This document shows, in pieces, positions 18,658-29,159 of a stretch of DNA of 64,000 bases. Numbering within the stretch: the stretch's first letter is position 1; every line of letters starts with the position of its first letter. The notes under the pieces are model-generated. The model saw only the letters and a list, made by a program, of their open reading frames with translations. It was not told the DNA's origin and searched no databases. This DNA comes from JAEMQF01 sp963791595 (GTDB taxonomy: Bacteria; Pseudomonadota; Gammaproteobacteria; Burkholderiales; Burkholderiaceae_C): assembly GCA_963791595.1 (NCBI GenBank), contig CAWBTF010000018.1:1-64000 (forward strand), given 5' to 3'. The position numbers were made by a program, and so were the translations under genes.

Positions 18658-19018
18658 CGTGATGCTCCGTAGGTTGAAGAGGCATGGGCCGCGCAGCGAC
18701 TGCAGCGCGTGAGCGAGTCTTGCGTAGCGCCTCACCCATGTCCTCACCGAACCATCACCGATTCCTGTTCAATCCGACGCTGAGATCGACGAACTGTTCG
18801 TCGATGTGGGCGCTCGGCGCTGGCGCGCGAGCGCGGCGTGCTGCTCAATGCCATGTCACCGCGCACGCTGCGCGCGGTGACACACCTGGACGTAGCAGCT
18901 GACCAGCTCGAACGCGCCGCGACCAGGAACTGCCCCCAGGTCAGCAAGAAAGGCCGAGTGCGTTTGCAGGGCGCTGGCGCAAACGGCCGACAACGGCCGC
19001 TCGGCCGAACGCGTCATA
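18658..19018. other. Intergenic stretch with one gene remnant
   Basis: No intact gene. It contains the promoter side of the beta-propeller gene and, at about 18808-18930 on the plus strand, a possible threonine aldolase fragment listed separately. Confidence 0.45.
18808..18930 (+). pseudogene. Possible threonine aldolase C-terminal remnant
   Basis: A plus-strand frame reads ALARERGVLLNAMSPRTLR followed by AVTHLDVAADQLERAA. This resembles the C-terminal end of low-specificity L-threonine aldolases (their VNA.GPRTLRAVTHLDV region). There is no upstream catalytic part, so at most it is a fragment. The assignment rests on one motif. Confidence 0.35.
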
Positions 19019-19050
19019 GAAACTCAGCTCACCCGAAACTCAGCTCACCC
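19019..19050. repeat. 16-bp tandem duplication over a stop codon
   Basis: The 16-mer GAAACTCAGCTCACCC occurs twice in direct succession. The second copy covers the end and stop of the EAL/DEP gene (YRVS-stop, 19040). The first copy lies just beyond it, so the protein end is unchanged. Confidence 0.8.
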
Positions 19051-21310
19051 GATAGAGCGTGCGGTCGTCGCGAAACGGCTGGTCGTCGAAAACATGGCGC
19101 AGCGCGCCCTTGCGCATCAGCTGCGCCGCCCATTGCACTGCGGCGGCACGCGGCACGTCATAGCGGCGAACCATCCAGTCGACCACCGAACGCCCGGTCG
19201 AACATTGCCGGTGCCGCACCAGGCCGCGTGCGTGGGTTCGCTGCGGCACCCCGTCCGACCCCTGGATGGCGGCGCGCAGATCGGCCCCTTCGGGCAGCTC
19301 CGCGCCGGGCTGCGCCACCGGTGTGTCGAGACGGTAGAACAGCTCGGCATCTTCGAAGTCATGCTCGTCGAGCACGTGGCGAATCAACCCATGTGCCACC
19401 AGGCGTTGGCCGAGCCGGACCGCCTCGACGCGATCGACGCGCTGGTGACGCACCAGCCAGTCGACCGCGTCGCGCCCGATGAAGCACTGCGCATAGGTGC
19501 GCAGGCGGTGGATGCGGTCGCGGCTGTCGAGCCCGCCAGGGCCGCGCATCTGCTGCCAGAGTTGCCATGCCATCGGGTCGATCACGGGTCGCTGGGCTGT
19601 CGGCGCGGCGGCGGCCCTTGCGTCCAGCGGCTTTTCGGGCGCTGGCGCCGGTTGCTGCGCCGCGAGCCATTGCACGAACGCGTCGATGGGCAGGGGCCGC
19701 GCGATCAGGTAGCCTTGCGCATACTGCACGCCGCGCGCGGCCAGATAGTCCCACTGCGCGCGGGTCTCGACGCCTTCGGCGATCAGGCGCACCTTCAGTT
19801 GGCCGGCCAGCGCGATGATGGCGTCCAGCACCGGCCGGCTCGCGGTCTGCTCGCCGATGGTGCTGACGAACGCCCGGTCGATCTTGATGCGGTCAATCGG
19901 CAGGTGCTCGAGTGACGCCAGACTGCTGTGGCCAGTGCCGAAGTCGTCGATCGCGATGCGCCAGCCGGCCGCGTGCAAGACCCCCAGCGCGAGCGCGCCG
20001 CCCGGGTCGACGGCTTCGCGCTCGGTCAATTCGAGCAGCACTCGCTCGCGCGGCAATGTGCCGGCGTGGAACAGACCGTCCAGCGTCTGGGCGAAGCGCG
20101 GCAGGCGCAACTGCGCCGCCGTCAGGTTGAAAGAGAAATACAACTCTGGATGCGCCAGGGCCACCGACGCCAGCCCATGGGCGGCGCGCGCCATCACCAG
20201 GTTGGACATCGGCACGATCAGGCCGGTGCGTTCGGCCTCGTCGATGAACTCGCCCGGCGCCAGCGTTCCCCGTTGCGGATGGGCCCAGCGCATCAACACC
20301 TCGCCGCCCGCGCAGCGCCCTGTCGCCAGGTCGACGATGGGTTGAACGTAAGGCTCGAACTGGCGCTTTCTCAGGCCTTGTTCAATTCGGTGCACCAGTC
20401 GCGATCGCAACACGGTGCGCGACCAGAGCGCGCCGACGCCCAACAGCAGGGCCAGCCCCGCCGCGGCGACCACCGCCAGTGAAGCTCGCGCGATGGCCGC
20501 CCAAAAGGCAGTGCGGTCGACATCGGCCTGGACCATCACGGCGTGGCGCGGCGAACGCGCTGACGAGCGAAGCGTTTCGATCGCCGTCGCACCCGGTTTT
20601 ATCGCGTCGAGTGTCGCCAGAGGGCGCTGGTCGGCGGACAGCAAGGTGACCCGAACCCCCGGCGTGGCCGCCCAAGGCCGGGGAGCATTCGCGCGTGCGT
20701 CGAACGCCCGGGTGTCCAGCACACTAACGAAGAAACTGCCCTGCGCGAGGGCGCGAGTCACCATCAGGCGTGTCGCGATCTCGCCAGTGGAATACAGAGC
20801 CAGGCGCTCGTCGGGCGGCTGCAGCGGGGTAAACGCCGGGCCTGGGCCGTCGGGGTGGCAAGCCTGCTCGGCGCGGTCGAATCCCAGCACAAATCGCTCC
20901 ACCTGGTTCGATGCCAGGCTGGCACGCACCAACGCCGCCGTCACCGCCGGCGTGCAAGCGTCGGCCGGAACACGGCCAAGCTCGGTCCTCAGTTCCGACA
21001 GTTGGAAGTCGATGTCGTCCAGGCGAGCATCGACAAAACCGATGGCGACAGATGCCGCCTCGCCGGCCGCGGTGCGATGGGTCTGCCAGACGTCCACAAC
21101 GCTCAATGTCAATGCCAGCACGATCACCGCAAGCCCAAGGCCGCAGGTGCGTCCGGTATGCAGGGTCAGCAGGCGGGTGCGGTTGATCTGGCGTTGCGAC
21201 GCGCTTGCGCGAAACCGGCGCAGACCCGCTCGCCAGCGCTCAGGCTTCACCGCCTCGGACCGGAGGCGCTCGGCAGTGACAGGGTTGTCATGGGCAACAA
21301 TCGACTTCAC
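19040..21310 (-). CDS. c-di-GMP phosphodiesterase: CSS-like sensor, EAL, two DEP-like domains
   Basis: A 756-residue membrane protein. Two transmembrane segments (about 56-75 and 277-297) enclose a periplasmic region with two cysteines, like CSS-motif redox sensors. The EAL domain follows: EVLMRW (about 334-339), FNLTAAQL, LELTERE, IAIDDFGTGHSSL (about 450-462), IKIDRAFV, AEGVET, YAQGY. All expected catalytic residues are present, so it should hydrolyse c-di-GMP. After a linker, two similar segments (about 600-665 and 690-756) carry FIGRDAVDWLVR and TGRSVVDWMVR, each ending RHV...F.D...YR, which looks like tandem DEP domains. It is divergent from the LytS region and stands alone. Confidence 0.85.
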   Translation of the reverse strand: MKSIVAHDNPVTAERLRSEAVKPERWRAGLRRFRASASQRQINRTRLLTLHTGRTCGLGLAVIVLALTLSVVDVWQTHRTAAGEAASVAIGFVDARLDDIDFQLSELRTELGRVPADACTPAVTAALVRASLASNQVERFVLGFDRAEQACHPDGPGPAFTPLQPPDERLALYSTGEIATRLMVTRALAQGSFFVSVLDTRAFDARANAPRPWAATPGVRVTLLSADQRPLATLDAIKPGATAIETLRSSARSPRHAVMVQADVDRTAFWAAIARASLAVVAAAGLALLLGVGALWSRTVLRSRLVHRIEQGLRKRQFEPYVQPIVDLATGRCAGGEVLMRWAHPQRGTLAPGEFIDEAERTGLIVPMSNLVMARAAHGLASVALAHPELYFSFNLTAAQLRLPRFAQTLDGLFHAGTLPRERVLLELTEREAVDPGGALALGVLHAAGWRIAIDDFGTGHSSLASLEHLPIDRIKIDRAFVSTIGEQTASRPVLDAIIALAGQLKVRLIAEGVETRAQWDYLAARGVQYAQGYLIARPLPIDAFVQWLAAQQPAPAPEKPLDARAAAAPTAQRPVIDPMAWQLWQQMRGPGGLDSRDRIHRLRTYAQCFIGRDAVDWLVRHQRVDRVEAVRLGQRLVAHGLIRHVLDEHDFEDAELFYRLDTPVAQPGAELPEGADLRAAIQGSDGVPQRTHARGLVRHRQCSTGRSVVDWMVRRYDVPRAAAVQWAAQLMRKGALRHVFDDQPFRDDRTLYRVS

Positions 21311-21420
21311 CCTGCGTTATCGCCCGGCACCCAGTACAACTGAGTTGCGCCGGGATCGAAACAGCGCGCGAGTTCGTGAAAATTGTGCCGGAATGGCGGC
21401 ACCAACACTGGAGGTACGCC

Positions 21421-21471
21421 ATGAAGATCAACCGAGTGCAGTTTCAACCCCTTCTCCGTGTCGCCTCTTGA
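21421..21471 (+). pseudogene. Possible IS1595-type transposase N-terminal stub
   Basis: A 16-codon frame, MKINRVQFQPLLRVAS, has a strong GGAGG ribosome site. The first ten residues match the usual start of IS1595-group transposases (NRVQFQPGLS). Nothing else of a transposase follows. The 307-bp gap around it (21311-21617) otherwise shows no gene. Confidence 0.3.
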
Positions 21472-21617
21472 TGTTGCACCATCTGCTCGGCGGTCGCGGT
21501 CTGGCCGAGGCTGACCCTCAGCTTCTCGGCTTCGGCACCACCCACCCCGCCAAGCTCCCGCTTGGCCCCCACCGGCACAGCAAGCGCCGCGCGCACGGTT
21601 AACCTTGCGGCATCGCC

Positions 21618-22706
21618 ATGCCGCCCGCCACCGCCTCGCTCCACGCCGGCCCGTTGCCGCCGCCGCCCAGGCTTGCGTTTGCGATCGCCTGGGTGGTGTT
21701 CTGGGTTCTGCTGGGCACGGTGGCCCTGCATGACCACTGGCGCGCCGGCAAGGCGGGGTTGTGGCAGCCGTTGTTCTGGGAGGGCAGTTCGTGCCTCGTC
21801 GCGACGCTGTTGCTGTGGTGGCTGTGGCGCGACGTGCCGCGCCTGGACCGCCTGCTGCTGCAACCCTGGCGCTGGTTCGGCGCCGCATTGCTGCGGCTGC
21901 CGCCCGCCGCGCTGGCGTTCGTGGCCGGCACGTATGCGCTGCGCCATGCGGTGTATGCGGCGTTCGGTTTGGTCTACCGGCACGACCCGTGGCTCAGCGT
22001 GTTCGTCTACGAGACGCTCAAGTTCTCGATGTTCTATGGGCTGTTCGTCGCGGTCTTCTTCGGCATGCGCTCTTACGCGGCGATGCAGTCGCAGGCCTTG
22101 CGCGCCGAGCGCGAGCGCAGCCTGGCCCGGCAGGCGCAACTGCTCCAGTTGGCGCAGCAGATCGAGCCGCACTTTCTCTTCAACGCGCTGAACACGATCG
22201 CCGCCACGGTGCACGAAGACCCGGACCTCGCGGATTCGCTCATCACCCGGCTGGCCGCGCTGCTGCGCGCGGCCACCGACATGGCGCGCGAGCCCGTGCG
22301 CAGCGTCGCCGACGAGCTGATGCTGCTCGAAGCCTACGGCGAGATCATGTGCCGGCGCTTCGCCGGCCGCGTCAGCCTGCGCTTCGAGATCGATGCGCAG
22401 GCGCGCGGCTGCCGCGTGCCGACGCTGGCTTTGCAACCGCTGCTCGAAAACGCGTTCCGCCACGGCGTGGAGGCGCACCCGGGCCAGGCGAACATCGTGG
22501 TGCGCGCGGCGCGGCACGGCGAACGGCTCGAACTCACCGTTGAAGACGACATCGGCGAGCTCGACGCGCTGGCACCTGAAGGCGTGGGCCTGAGCAATCT
22601 GCGCCAGCGCCTCGCCGCCGCGTTTGGCGATGCGGCCAGCCTGCGGCTCGAAGCGCTCGCGCCGCGCGGCGTGCGCGCGCGAATCGAGTTGCCATGCGGC
22701 TGCTGA
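21618..22706 (+). CDS. LytS/YehU-type sensor histidine kinase
   Basis: A 362-residue kinase with four hydrophobic segments in the first 150 residues and no large periplasmic loop. A coiled linker (ALRAERERSLARQAQLLQL) leads to the His_kinase motif QQIEPHFLFNALNTI with the phospho-His, then the ATPase motifs LQPLLENAFRHG and GVGLSNLRQRL. This is the LytS/YehU group, which pairs with LytTR regulators. The partner gene overlaps its last 13 bases, ensuring coupled translation. The ligand is unknown. Confidence 0.9.
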   Translation: MPPATASLHAGPLPPPPRLAFAIAWVVFWVLLGTVALHDHWRAGKAGLWQPLFWEGSSCLVATLLLWWLWRDVPRLDRLLLQPWRWFGAALLRLPPAALAFVAGTYALRHAVYAAFGLVYRHDPWLSVFVYETLKFSMFYGLFVAVFFGMRSYAAMQSQALRAERERSLARQAQLLQLAQQIEPHFLFNALNTIAATVHEDPDLADSLITRLAALLRAATDMAREPVRSVADELMLLEAYGEIMCRRFAGRVSLRFEIDAQARGCRVPTLALQPLLENAFRHGVEAHPGQANIVVRAARHGERLELTVEDDIGELDALAPEGVGLSNLRQRLAAAFGDAASLRLEALAPRGVRARIELPCGC

Positions 22707-23407
22707 TCGTCGACGACGAAGCGCCGGCGCGTGCCCGTCTGCGCCGGCTGCTCGCCGCCTTTCCCGACGTGCAGGTGGTCGGCGAAGCCGCGGATGGCGC
22801 GCAGGCGCTGGAGAGCGTGGCACAGCACAGCCCCGACGCACTGCTGCTCGACGTGCAGATGCCGGGCGCGAGCGGGCTCGACGTGGCCGCCTCGCTGCCC
22901 GATCCGGCGCCGGCGATCGTGTTCGTCACCGCTTTCGACCGCTACGCCTTGCCCGCCTTCGACGCCGCGGCGGTCGACTACCTGCTCAAACCCGTGGAAC
23001 CCGAGCGGCTCGCCACCGCGATCGCGCGGCTGCGTGCACGCAGCGCCGCGCCGGCGCGCCCGCCTGCGCCGCTGCAGCTGCTGATTCCGGATCGGGGCCG
23101 CACCCACGTGCTCGCCTGCGCGCAAATCGAATGGCTCGAGGCGGCCGACAACTATGTCGTCGTGCACTGCGCCGACCGGGCCCCGTTGATGCGGCGCACG
23201 CTCGCCGCGCTGCTCGGCGATCTGGGCCCGCAATTCGTGCGCGTGCATCGCAGCGCAGCGGTCGCGCTGGCGCATGTGCGTGCGATCGAAGTGCGCGACA
23301 AGGGCGACGCGGCGCTGCTCTTGACGAGCGGCGCCCGCGTTCCCTGCAGCCGGCAGCACCGCGCCGCGTTGGCGCGGCGCCTGGGCGCGCGCGCCGTTCC
23401 CCGCTGA
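22694..23407 (+). CDS. LytTR-family response regulator
   Basis: A 237-residue regulator. The receiver has the acidic pair (LIVDDEAPARAR), the phospho-Asp in LLLDVQMPG, VFVTAFDRYAL and the Lys in YLLKPVE. The C-terminal LytTR DNA-binding domain (about residues 130-235) contains IEWLEAADNYVVVH, MRRTLAAL, FVRVHRSAAVAL and the RVPCSRQHRAAL end. It overlaps the kinase gene by 13 bp. Family members bind direct repeats upstream of a few targets; the acyltransferase 113 bp downstream is a possible one (inference). Confidence 0.92.
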   Translation: MRLLIVDDEAPARARLRRLLAAFPDVQVVGEAADGAQALESVAQHSPDALLLDVQMPGASGLDVAASLPDPAPAIVFVTAFDRYALPAFDAAAVDYLLKPVEPERLATAIARLRARSAAPARPPAPLQLLIPDRGRTHVLACAQIEWLEAADNYVVVHCADRAPLMRRTLAALLGDLGPQFVRVHRSAAVALAHVRAIEVRDKGDAALLLTSGARVPCSRQHRAALARRLGARAVPR

Positions 23408-23520
23408 CGCCGCTGCGCCCGGCGCGGCTGGCCCCGGCTGAAACCCGCCTGGCCCCAAGGCGCTTGATCGGCGCAGCGCGCGCCGTTAAGGTAGTCGCCT
23501 GTCCACTGCACTGCCTCGCC

Positions 23521-24684
23521 ATGCCTCGAACCGAGCGCCTCTACTTTCTCGACTGGTTGCGCATCCTCGCCTTCGGCCTGCTCGTGCTCTACCACGTCGG
23601 CATGTACTACGTCAGCTGGGGCTGGCATGTGAAGAGCCCATTCGCCGGTACCGCGCTCGAGCCCTGGATGCGCTTGAGTTCGCCGTGGCGCATGTCGCTG
23701 CTGTTCTTCGTTTCGGGCGCGGCCAGCGCACTCATGCTCGCGCGCGCCGGGGCGACGCGCGAACTGATCGGCCAACGCGCGCGGCGGCTCATGACCCCCT
23801 TGTTCTTCGGCGCCTTCGTGGTCGTGCCGCCGCAGGCGTATTTCGAAGTCGTGCAACAACACGGCTATGCGGGCGGCGCGCTCGACTTCATGCGGCTCTA
23901 CCTCAGCGCCTATGGCGGTTTCTGTTCCACCGGCAGCCGCTGCCTGATCCTGCCGACCTGGAACCACCTGTGGTTCCTGCCTTACCTGATGGCCTACACC
24001 GCCTTGCTCTGGGCTGCGCTGCGCTGGCGGCCGGGGGCGCTCGATGCAGCCGCGGCGCGCTTGCCCAACGCCCTTGGCGGCGCACGCTTGCTGTGGATTC
24101 CAGTGTTGGTGCTGATCGGGCTGCGCTTGACCCTGCGGCCGCTGTACCCGATCACGCACGCATTCGTCGCCGACTGGTACGCCCATGCGATGTATGGCGC
24201 GATGTTCCTGCTCGGCGCCATCGTGTGCCGCGGCGCGCACTGGCCGCGGCTCGACGCGCTGCGCTGGCCCGCGCTGGGCGTGGCGCTGCTCGGCGGCATG
24301 AGCGGGTTCGCGCCCCTGCCCGAAGCGGCGCGCCTGGTTGCGGCCGGCGCGATGCAGTGGAGTGCCATCGTCGCCGCGGTCGGCTTCGCGCACCGCTGGT
24401 TGAACCGCGACGCGCCATGGCGGCGCACGCTCAGCGAAGCGGTGTTCCCGGTCTATGTGCTGCACCAGACCGTGATCGTGTGCCTCGCCGTGGCGTGGGC
24501 GCCGTGGAGGCTCGAACCCACCACGGAGGGGCCGCTGCTGGTGCTGGCGACGTTCGCGCTGTGCGGGCTCGGCTATTCGGTCGTTCGCCGAATCGCCTGG
24601 CTGCGCCCCTGCTTCGGCCTCGCGGCGGCCGACCGACCGCGCGAACCGGCGCCCGGCAGGCGACCCCAGGTGGAGCCCTCGTGA
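23521..24684 (+). CDS. Acyltransferase 3 family membrane protein
   Basis: A 387-residue polytopic protein of the acyltransferase 3 (OafA/NodX) family. It begins with the typical RLYFLDWLRILAFGLLVLYH, carrying the conserved His, and RMSLLFFVSGAASALML, and has about ten membrane segments ending with AVFPVYVLHQTVIV. Such enzymes transfer acyl groups to extracytoplasmic sugars or glucans. The target here is unknown. The ATG at 23521 fits the usual start. Its stop overlaps the DUF2147 gene start (GTGA), so the two are translated together. Confidence 0.87.
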   Translation: MPRTERLYFLDWLRILAFGLLVLYHVGMYYVSWGWHVKSPFAGTALEPWMRLSSPWRMSLLFFVSGAASALMLARAGATRELIGQRARRLMTPLFFGAFVVVPPQAYFEVVQQHGYAGGALDFMRLYLSAYGGFCSTGSRCLILPTWNHLWFLPYLMAYTALLWAALRWRPGALDAAAARLPNALGGARLLWIPVLVLIGLRLTLRPLYPITHAFVADWYAHAMYGAMFLLGAIVCRGAHWPRLDALRWPALGVALLGGMSGFAPLPEAARLVAAGAMQWSAIVAAVGFAHRWLNRDAPWRRTLSEAVFPVYVLHQTVIVCLAVAWAPWRLEPTTEGPLLVLATFALCGLGYSVVRRIAWLRPCFGLAAADRPREPAPGRRPQVEPS

Positions 24685-25244
24685 GCACGCCGCGCCAGGT
24701 GCTCGTGGTTGCCGCGGTTTGCCTGCTGGCGGTGCCCGCCGCTGCCGCGGGCACCGAGGTTCACGGCGAATGGTGGACTCCCGGGTTTGCCGCCAGGGTT
24801 CGAATCGAAGACTGCGCCGGCGCGCTGTGCGGGCGCATCGTCTGGCTCTGGGACGAAGCGGCGCGCGCTGCCGATGGCCGGCCGCTGGTGGGCCGGCAGG
24901 TGATCGACGCAATGCGCGCCGACGCGCCCGCGCGCTGGAGCGGCGGGCAACTGCACAACCCCGAAGACGGGCGCAGCTACAGCGGCACGTTGCTGCTGGA
25001 AGCGCCGCACCGCTTGGTGGTGCGGGGCTGCATCGCTTTCCTCTGCCGCTCGCAGGTGTGGCGCCGTTTCGACGCAGCACGCTCGCCGCCGGTCGGGCAA
25101 ATCACCTCGCTCAACACTGCCGAAGCTGCGCCGCTACGAGGGTTCGGCAGTCGCAGCCGCCTGCGCGCAGCGTCGGCAAATGCAGGCTCGCCCTTTCTGT
25201 TCGGCGGGCACGCGCGCCAGCAACTCGGCGCTGAACTTCACTGA
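24681..25244 (+). CDS. DUF2147-like exported protein
   Basis: A 187-residue protein starting at GTG 24681, overlapping the acyltransferase stop. A signal peptide (VLVVAAVCLLAVPAAAAG) is followed by a DUF2147 domain: GEWWTPGFAARVRIEDCAG, LCGRIVWLWDE, GGQLHNPEDGRSYSG and CIAFLCRSQVWRR. Family members are about 140 residues and usually end right after this last motif; here about 48 further residues run antisense through the CWC gene. The real C-terminus may therefore be shorter, with a missed stop or frame change near 25080. Role unknown, probably envelope-associated. Confidence 0.75.
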   Translation: MSTPRQVLVVAAVCLLAVPAAAAGTEVHGEWWTPGFAARVRIEDCAGALCGRIVWLWDEAARAADGRPLVGRQVIDAMRADAPARWSGGQLHNPEDGRSYSGTLLLEAPHRLVVRGCIAFLCRSQVWRRFDAARSPPVGQITSLNTAEAAPLRGFGSRSRLRAASANAGSPFLFGGHARQQLGAELH

Positions 25245-25352
25245 CCGGCACCAGCAAGGCGCTTCGAACGTGCCTGCAACTGCCGGGGCACACGCGTTCG
25301 GGCCGCCGCAGATCGGGCAGCGAGGTTCCGGCCGGGGTTGTGCGGGGGTCAC
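25134..25352 (-). CDS. Cysteine-rich CWC family protein
   Basis: A 72-residue protein starting at GTG 25352. It has the CWC pattern CPICGGPNACA, CWCRSVKFSAELLARVP, then GRACICRRCAQ, eight cysteines in all, which suggests metal or zinc binding. It lies 11 bp after the malQ stop and is the last gene of the minus-strand operon. It overlaps the DUF2147 frame by 111 bp tail to tail. Function is not known for the family. Confidence 0.8.
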   Translation of the reverse strand: MTPAQPRPEPRCPICGGPNACAPAVAGTFEAPCWCRSVKFSAELLARVPAEQKGRACICRRCAQAAATAEPS

Positions 25353-25363
25353 GGCAGGAAGCG

Positions 25364-26926
25364 CTACTTGGCGTCGGCGCCCGTTGCAGTGGCGGTCTGG
25401 CCATCGCCCGCCGGCACCGGCAACTGCAGCTTCTCGAACGGCCCTCTCCCGCTCGCCGCGCTGATGAGTCCCAACACGCGTGCAGGCTCGCCATCGACAT
25501 CGCGCCAATCGAAGCGCCAGCTCCAGTTGCCTTGGCCCATCACGCCGGGCACGTTCATGCGGTGCGTGCTGTCCAGGCCGAGCACGTCTTGCATCGGAAA
25601 GATCGCCAGGTTCGCGACCGACTCGCTCGCGGCGCGAATCATCGCCCAGTGGATGTCGTGTTCGCCCGCGGCGAGGTAGCTGCCGGCATAGGTGCGCTCG
25701 CGCGGCGTGGCTGCGCGCCACCAGCCGAGCGTGGTGTCGTTGTCGTGCGTGCCGGTGTAGACGACGCAGTTGCGGATGTGGTTGTGCGGCAGGAACGGCT
25801 GCGTCGCGTCGTCGCCGAAGGCGAATTGCAGCACGCGCATGCCCGGCAGCCCCAGGCCGTCGCGCAGTTGCTCCACGTCGTGCGTGACCACGCCCAGGTC
25901 TTCGGCGACGATCGGCAGCGCGCCGAGTTCGGATTCGATCGCGTCGAACACCGCCTTGCCCGGGCCGGGGACCCAACGCCCCTCGATCGCCGTGGGGCAG
26001 CTCGCCGGCACTTCCCAGTAGCCGGCGAAGCCGCGGAAGTGGTCGATGCGAAACACGTCGCAGTGCGCGAGCGCACGCTTGACTCGCGCGGTCCACCACG
26101 CAAAGCCCTCGGCCGCCATCGCGTCCCAGCGGTAGAGCGGGTTGCCCCAGCGCTGGCCGGTCGCACTGAAATAGTCCGGCGGCACACCGGCCACCACCGT
26201 GGGTTGGAACTGCGCGTCCAGAAAATACAAATCCGGGCGCGCCCAGCAATCGGCCGAATGGTGGGCGATGAAGATCGGCAAGTCACCCATGATCGACACG
26301 CCGCGCGCGTTGGCGTAGGCCTTGATCGCTTGCCACTGCGTGTCGAACGACCACTGCACGAACTTCCAGAAGGCGATTTCGGCGTCGTGCGCGCTGCGCG
26401 CCTCGTGCATCGCCGCGCTTTCGCGGCGTGCCAGCGGCGCGCTCCACAACCACCAGGGCTGGCCGGCGTGCGCGGCTTCGAGCGCCATGAACAGCGCATA
26501 GTCGTCGAGCCAATGCTGCTCGGTTCGGCACCACTGCACAAACGCTTCGCGCTCGGCGGAGCTCGCGCGCGCCTCGAAACCCGCCGCCGCTTCACGCAAT
26601 TTTTGCAGCCGCCACGGCGCGACCCGCGCGAACTCGACGCGCTGCGAGTCGAACGCCGGCACCTCGTCCAGGCTCAGCCAACCGCGGTGGATGAGCGGCT
26701 CCAGCGCCACCATCAGCGGGCTGCCGGCGAACGCCGACACGCTCTGGTACGGCGAATCGCCCGGGCCGATGGGCGTCATCGGCAGCGTTTGCCAGACCTT
26801 TTGGCCGGCCGACCGCAACCACTCGACAAAGTGGTAAGCCCCGGGGCCGAAGTCGCCGATGCCGTTCGGCCCGGGCAGCGAGGTGATGTGCAGCAGCACG
26901 CCGCTCGCGCGTTGCTTCAAGTCCAT
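25364..26926 (-). CDS. malQ: 4-alpha-glucanotransferase (amylomaltase)
   Basis: A 520-residue GH77 enzyme that transfers maltosyl or longer glucan units between alpha-1,4-glucans. It starts with the typical RASGVLLHITSLPGPNGIGDFGP. Catalytic motifs are FRIDHFRGF with the Asp nucleophile (about residue 295), VAEDLGVVT with the Glu acid/base (about 340) and GTHDNDTT with the third Asp (about 394). Length is normal for bacterial MalQ. It follows glgB by 13 bp, so branching and glucan rearrangement are coupled in one operon for glycogen metabolism. Confidence 0.95.
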   Translation of the reverse strand: MDLKQRASGVLLHITSLPGPNGIGDFGPGAYHFVEWLRSAGQKVWQTLPMTPIGPGDSPYQSVSAFAGSPLMVALEPLIHRGWLSLDEVPAFDSQRVEFARVAPWRLQKLREAAAGFEARASSAEREAFVQWCRTEQHWLDDYALFMALEAAHAGQPWWLWSAPLARRESAAMHEARSAHDAEIAFWKFVQWSFDTQWQAIKAYANARGVSIMGDLPIFIAHHSADCWARPDLYFLDAQFQPTVVAGVPPDYFSATGQRWGNPLYRWDAMAAEGFAWWTARVKRALAHCDVFRIDHFRGFAGYWEVPASCPTAIEGRWVPGPGKAVFDAIESELGALPIVAEDLGVVTHDVEQLRDGLGLPGMRVLQFAFGDDATQPFLPHNHIRNCVVYTGTHDNDTTLGWWRAATPRERTYAGSYLAAGEHDIHWAMIRAASESVANLAIFPMQDVLGLDSTHRMNVPGVMGQGNWSWRFDWRDVDGEPARVLGLISAASGRGPFEKLQLPVPAGDGQTATATGADAK

Positions 26927-26939
26927 GGCGTCGGTGTCT

Positions 26940-29155
<2,216 letters not shown>

Positions 29156-29159
<4 letters not shown>

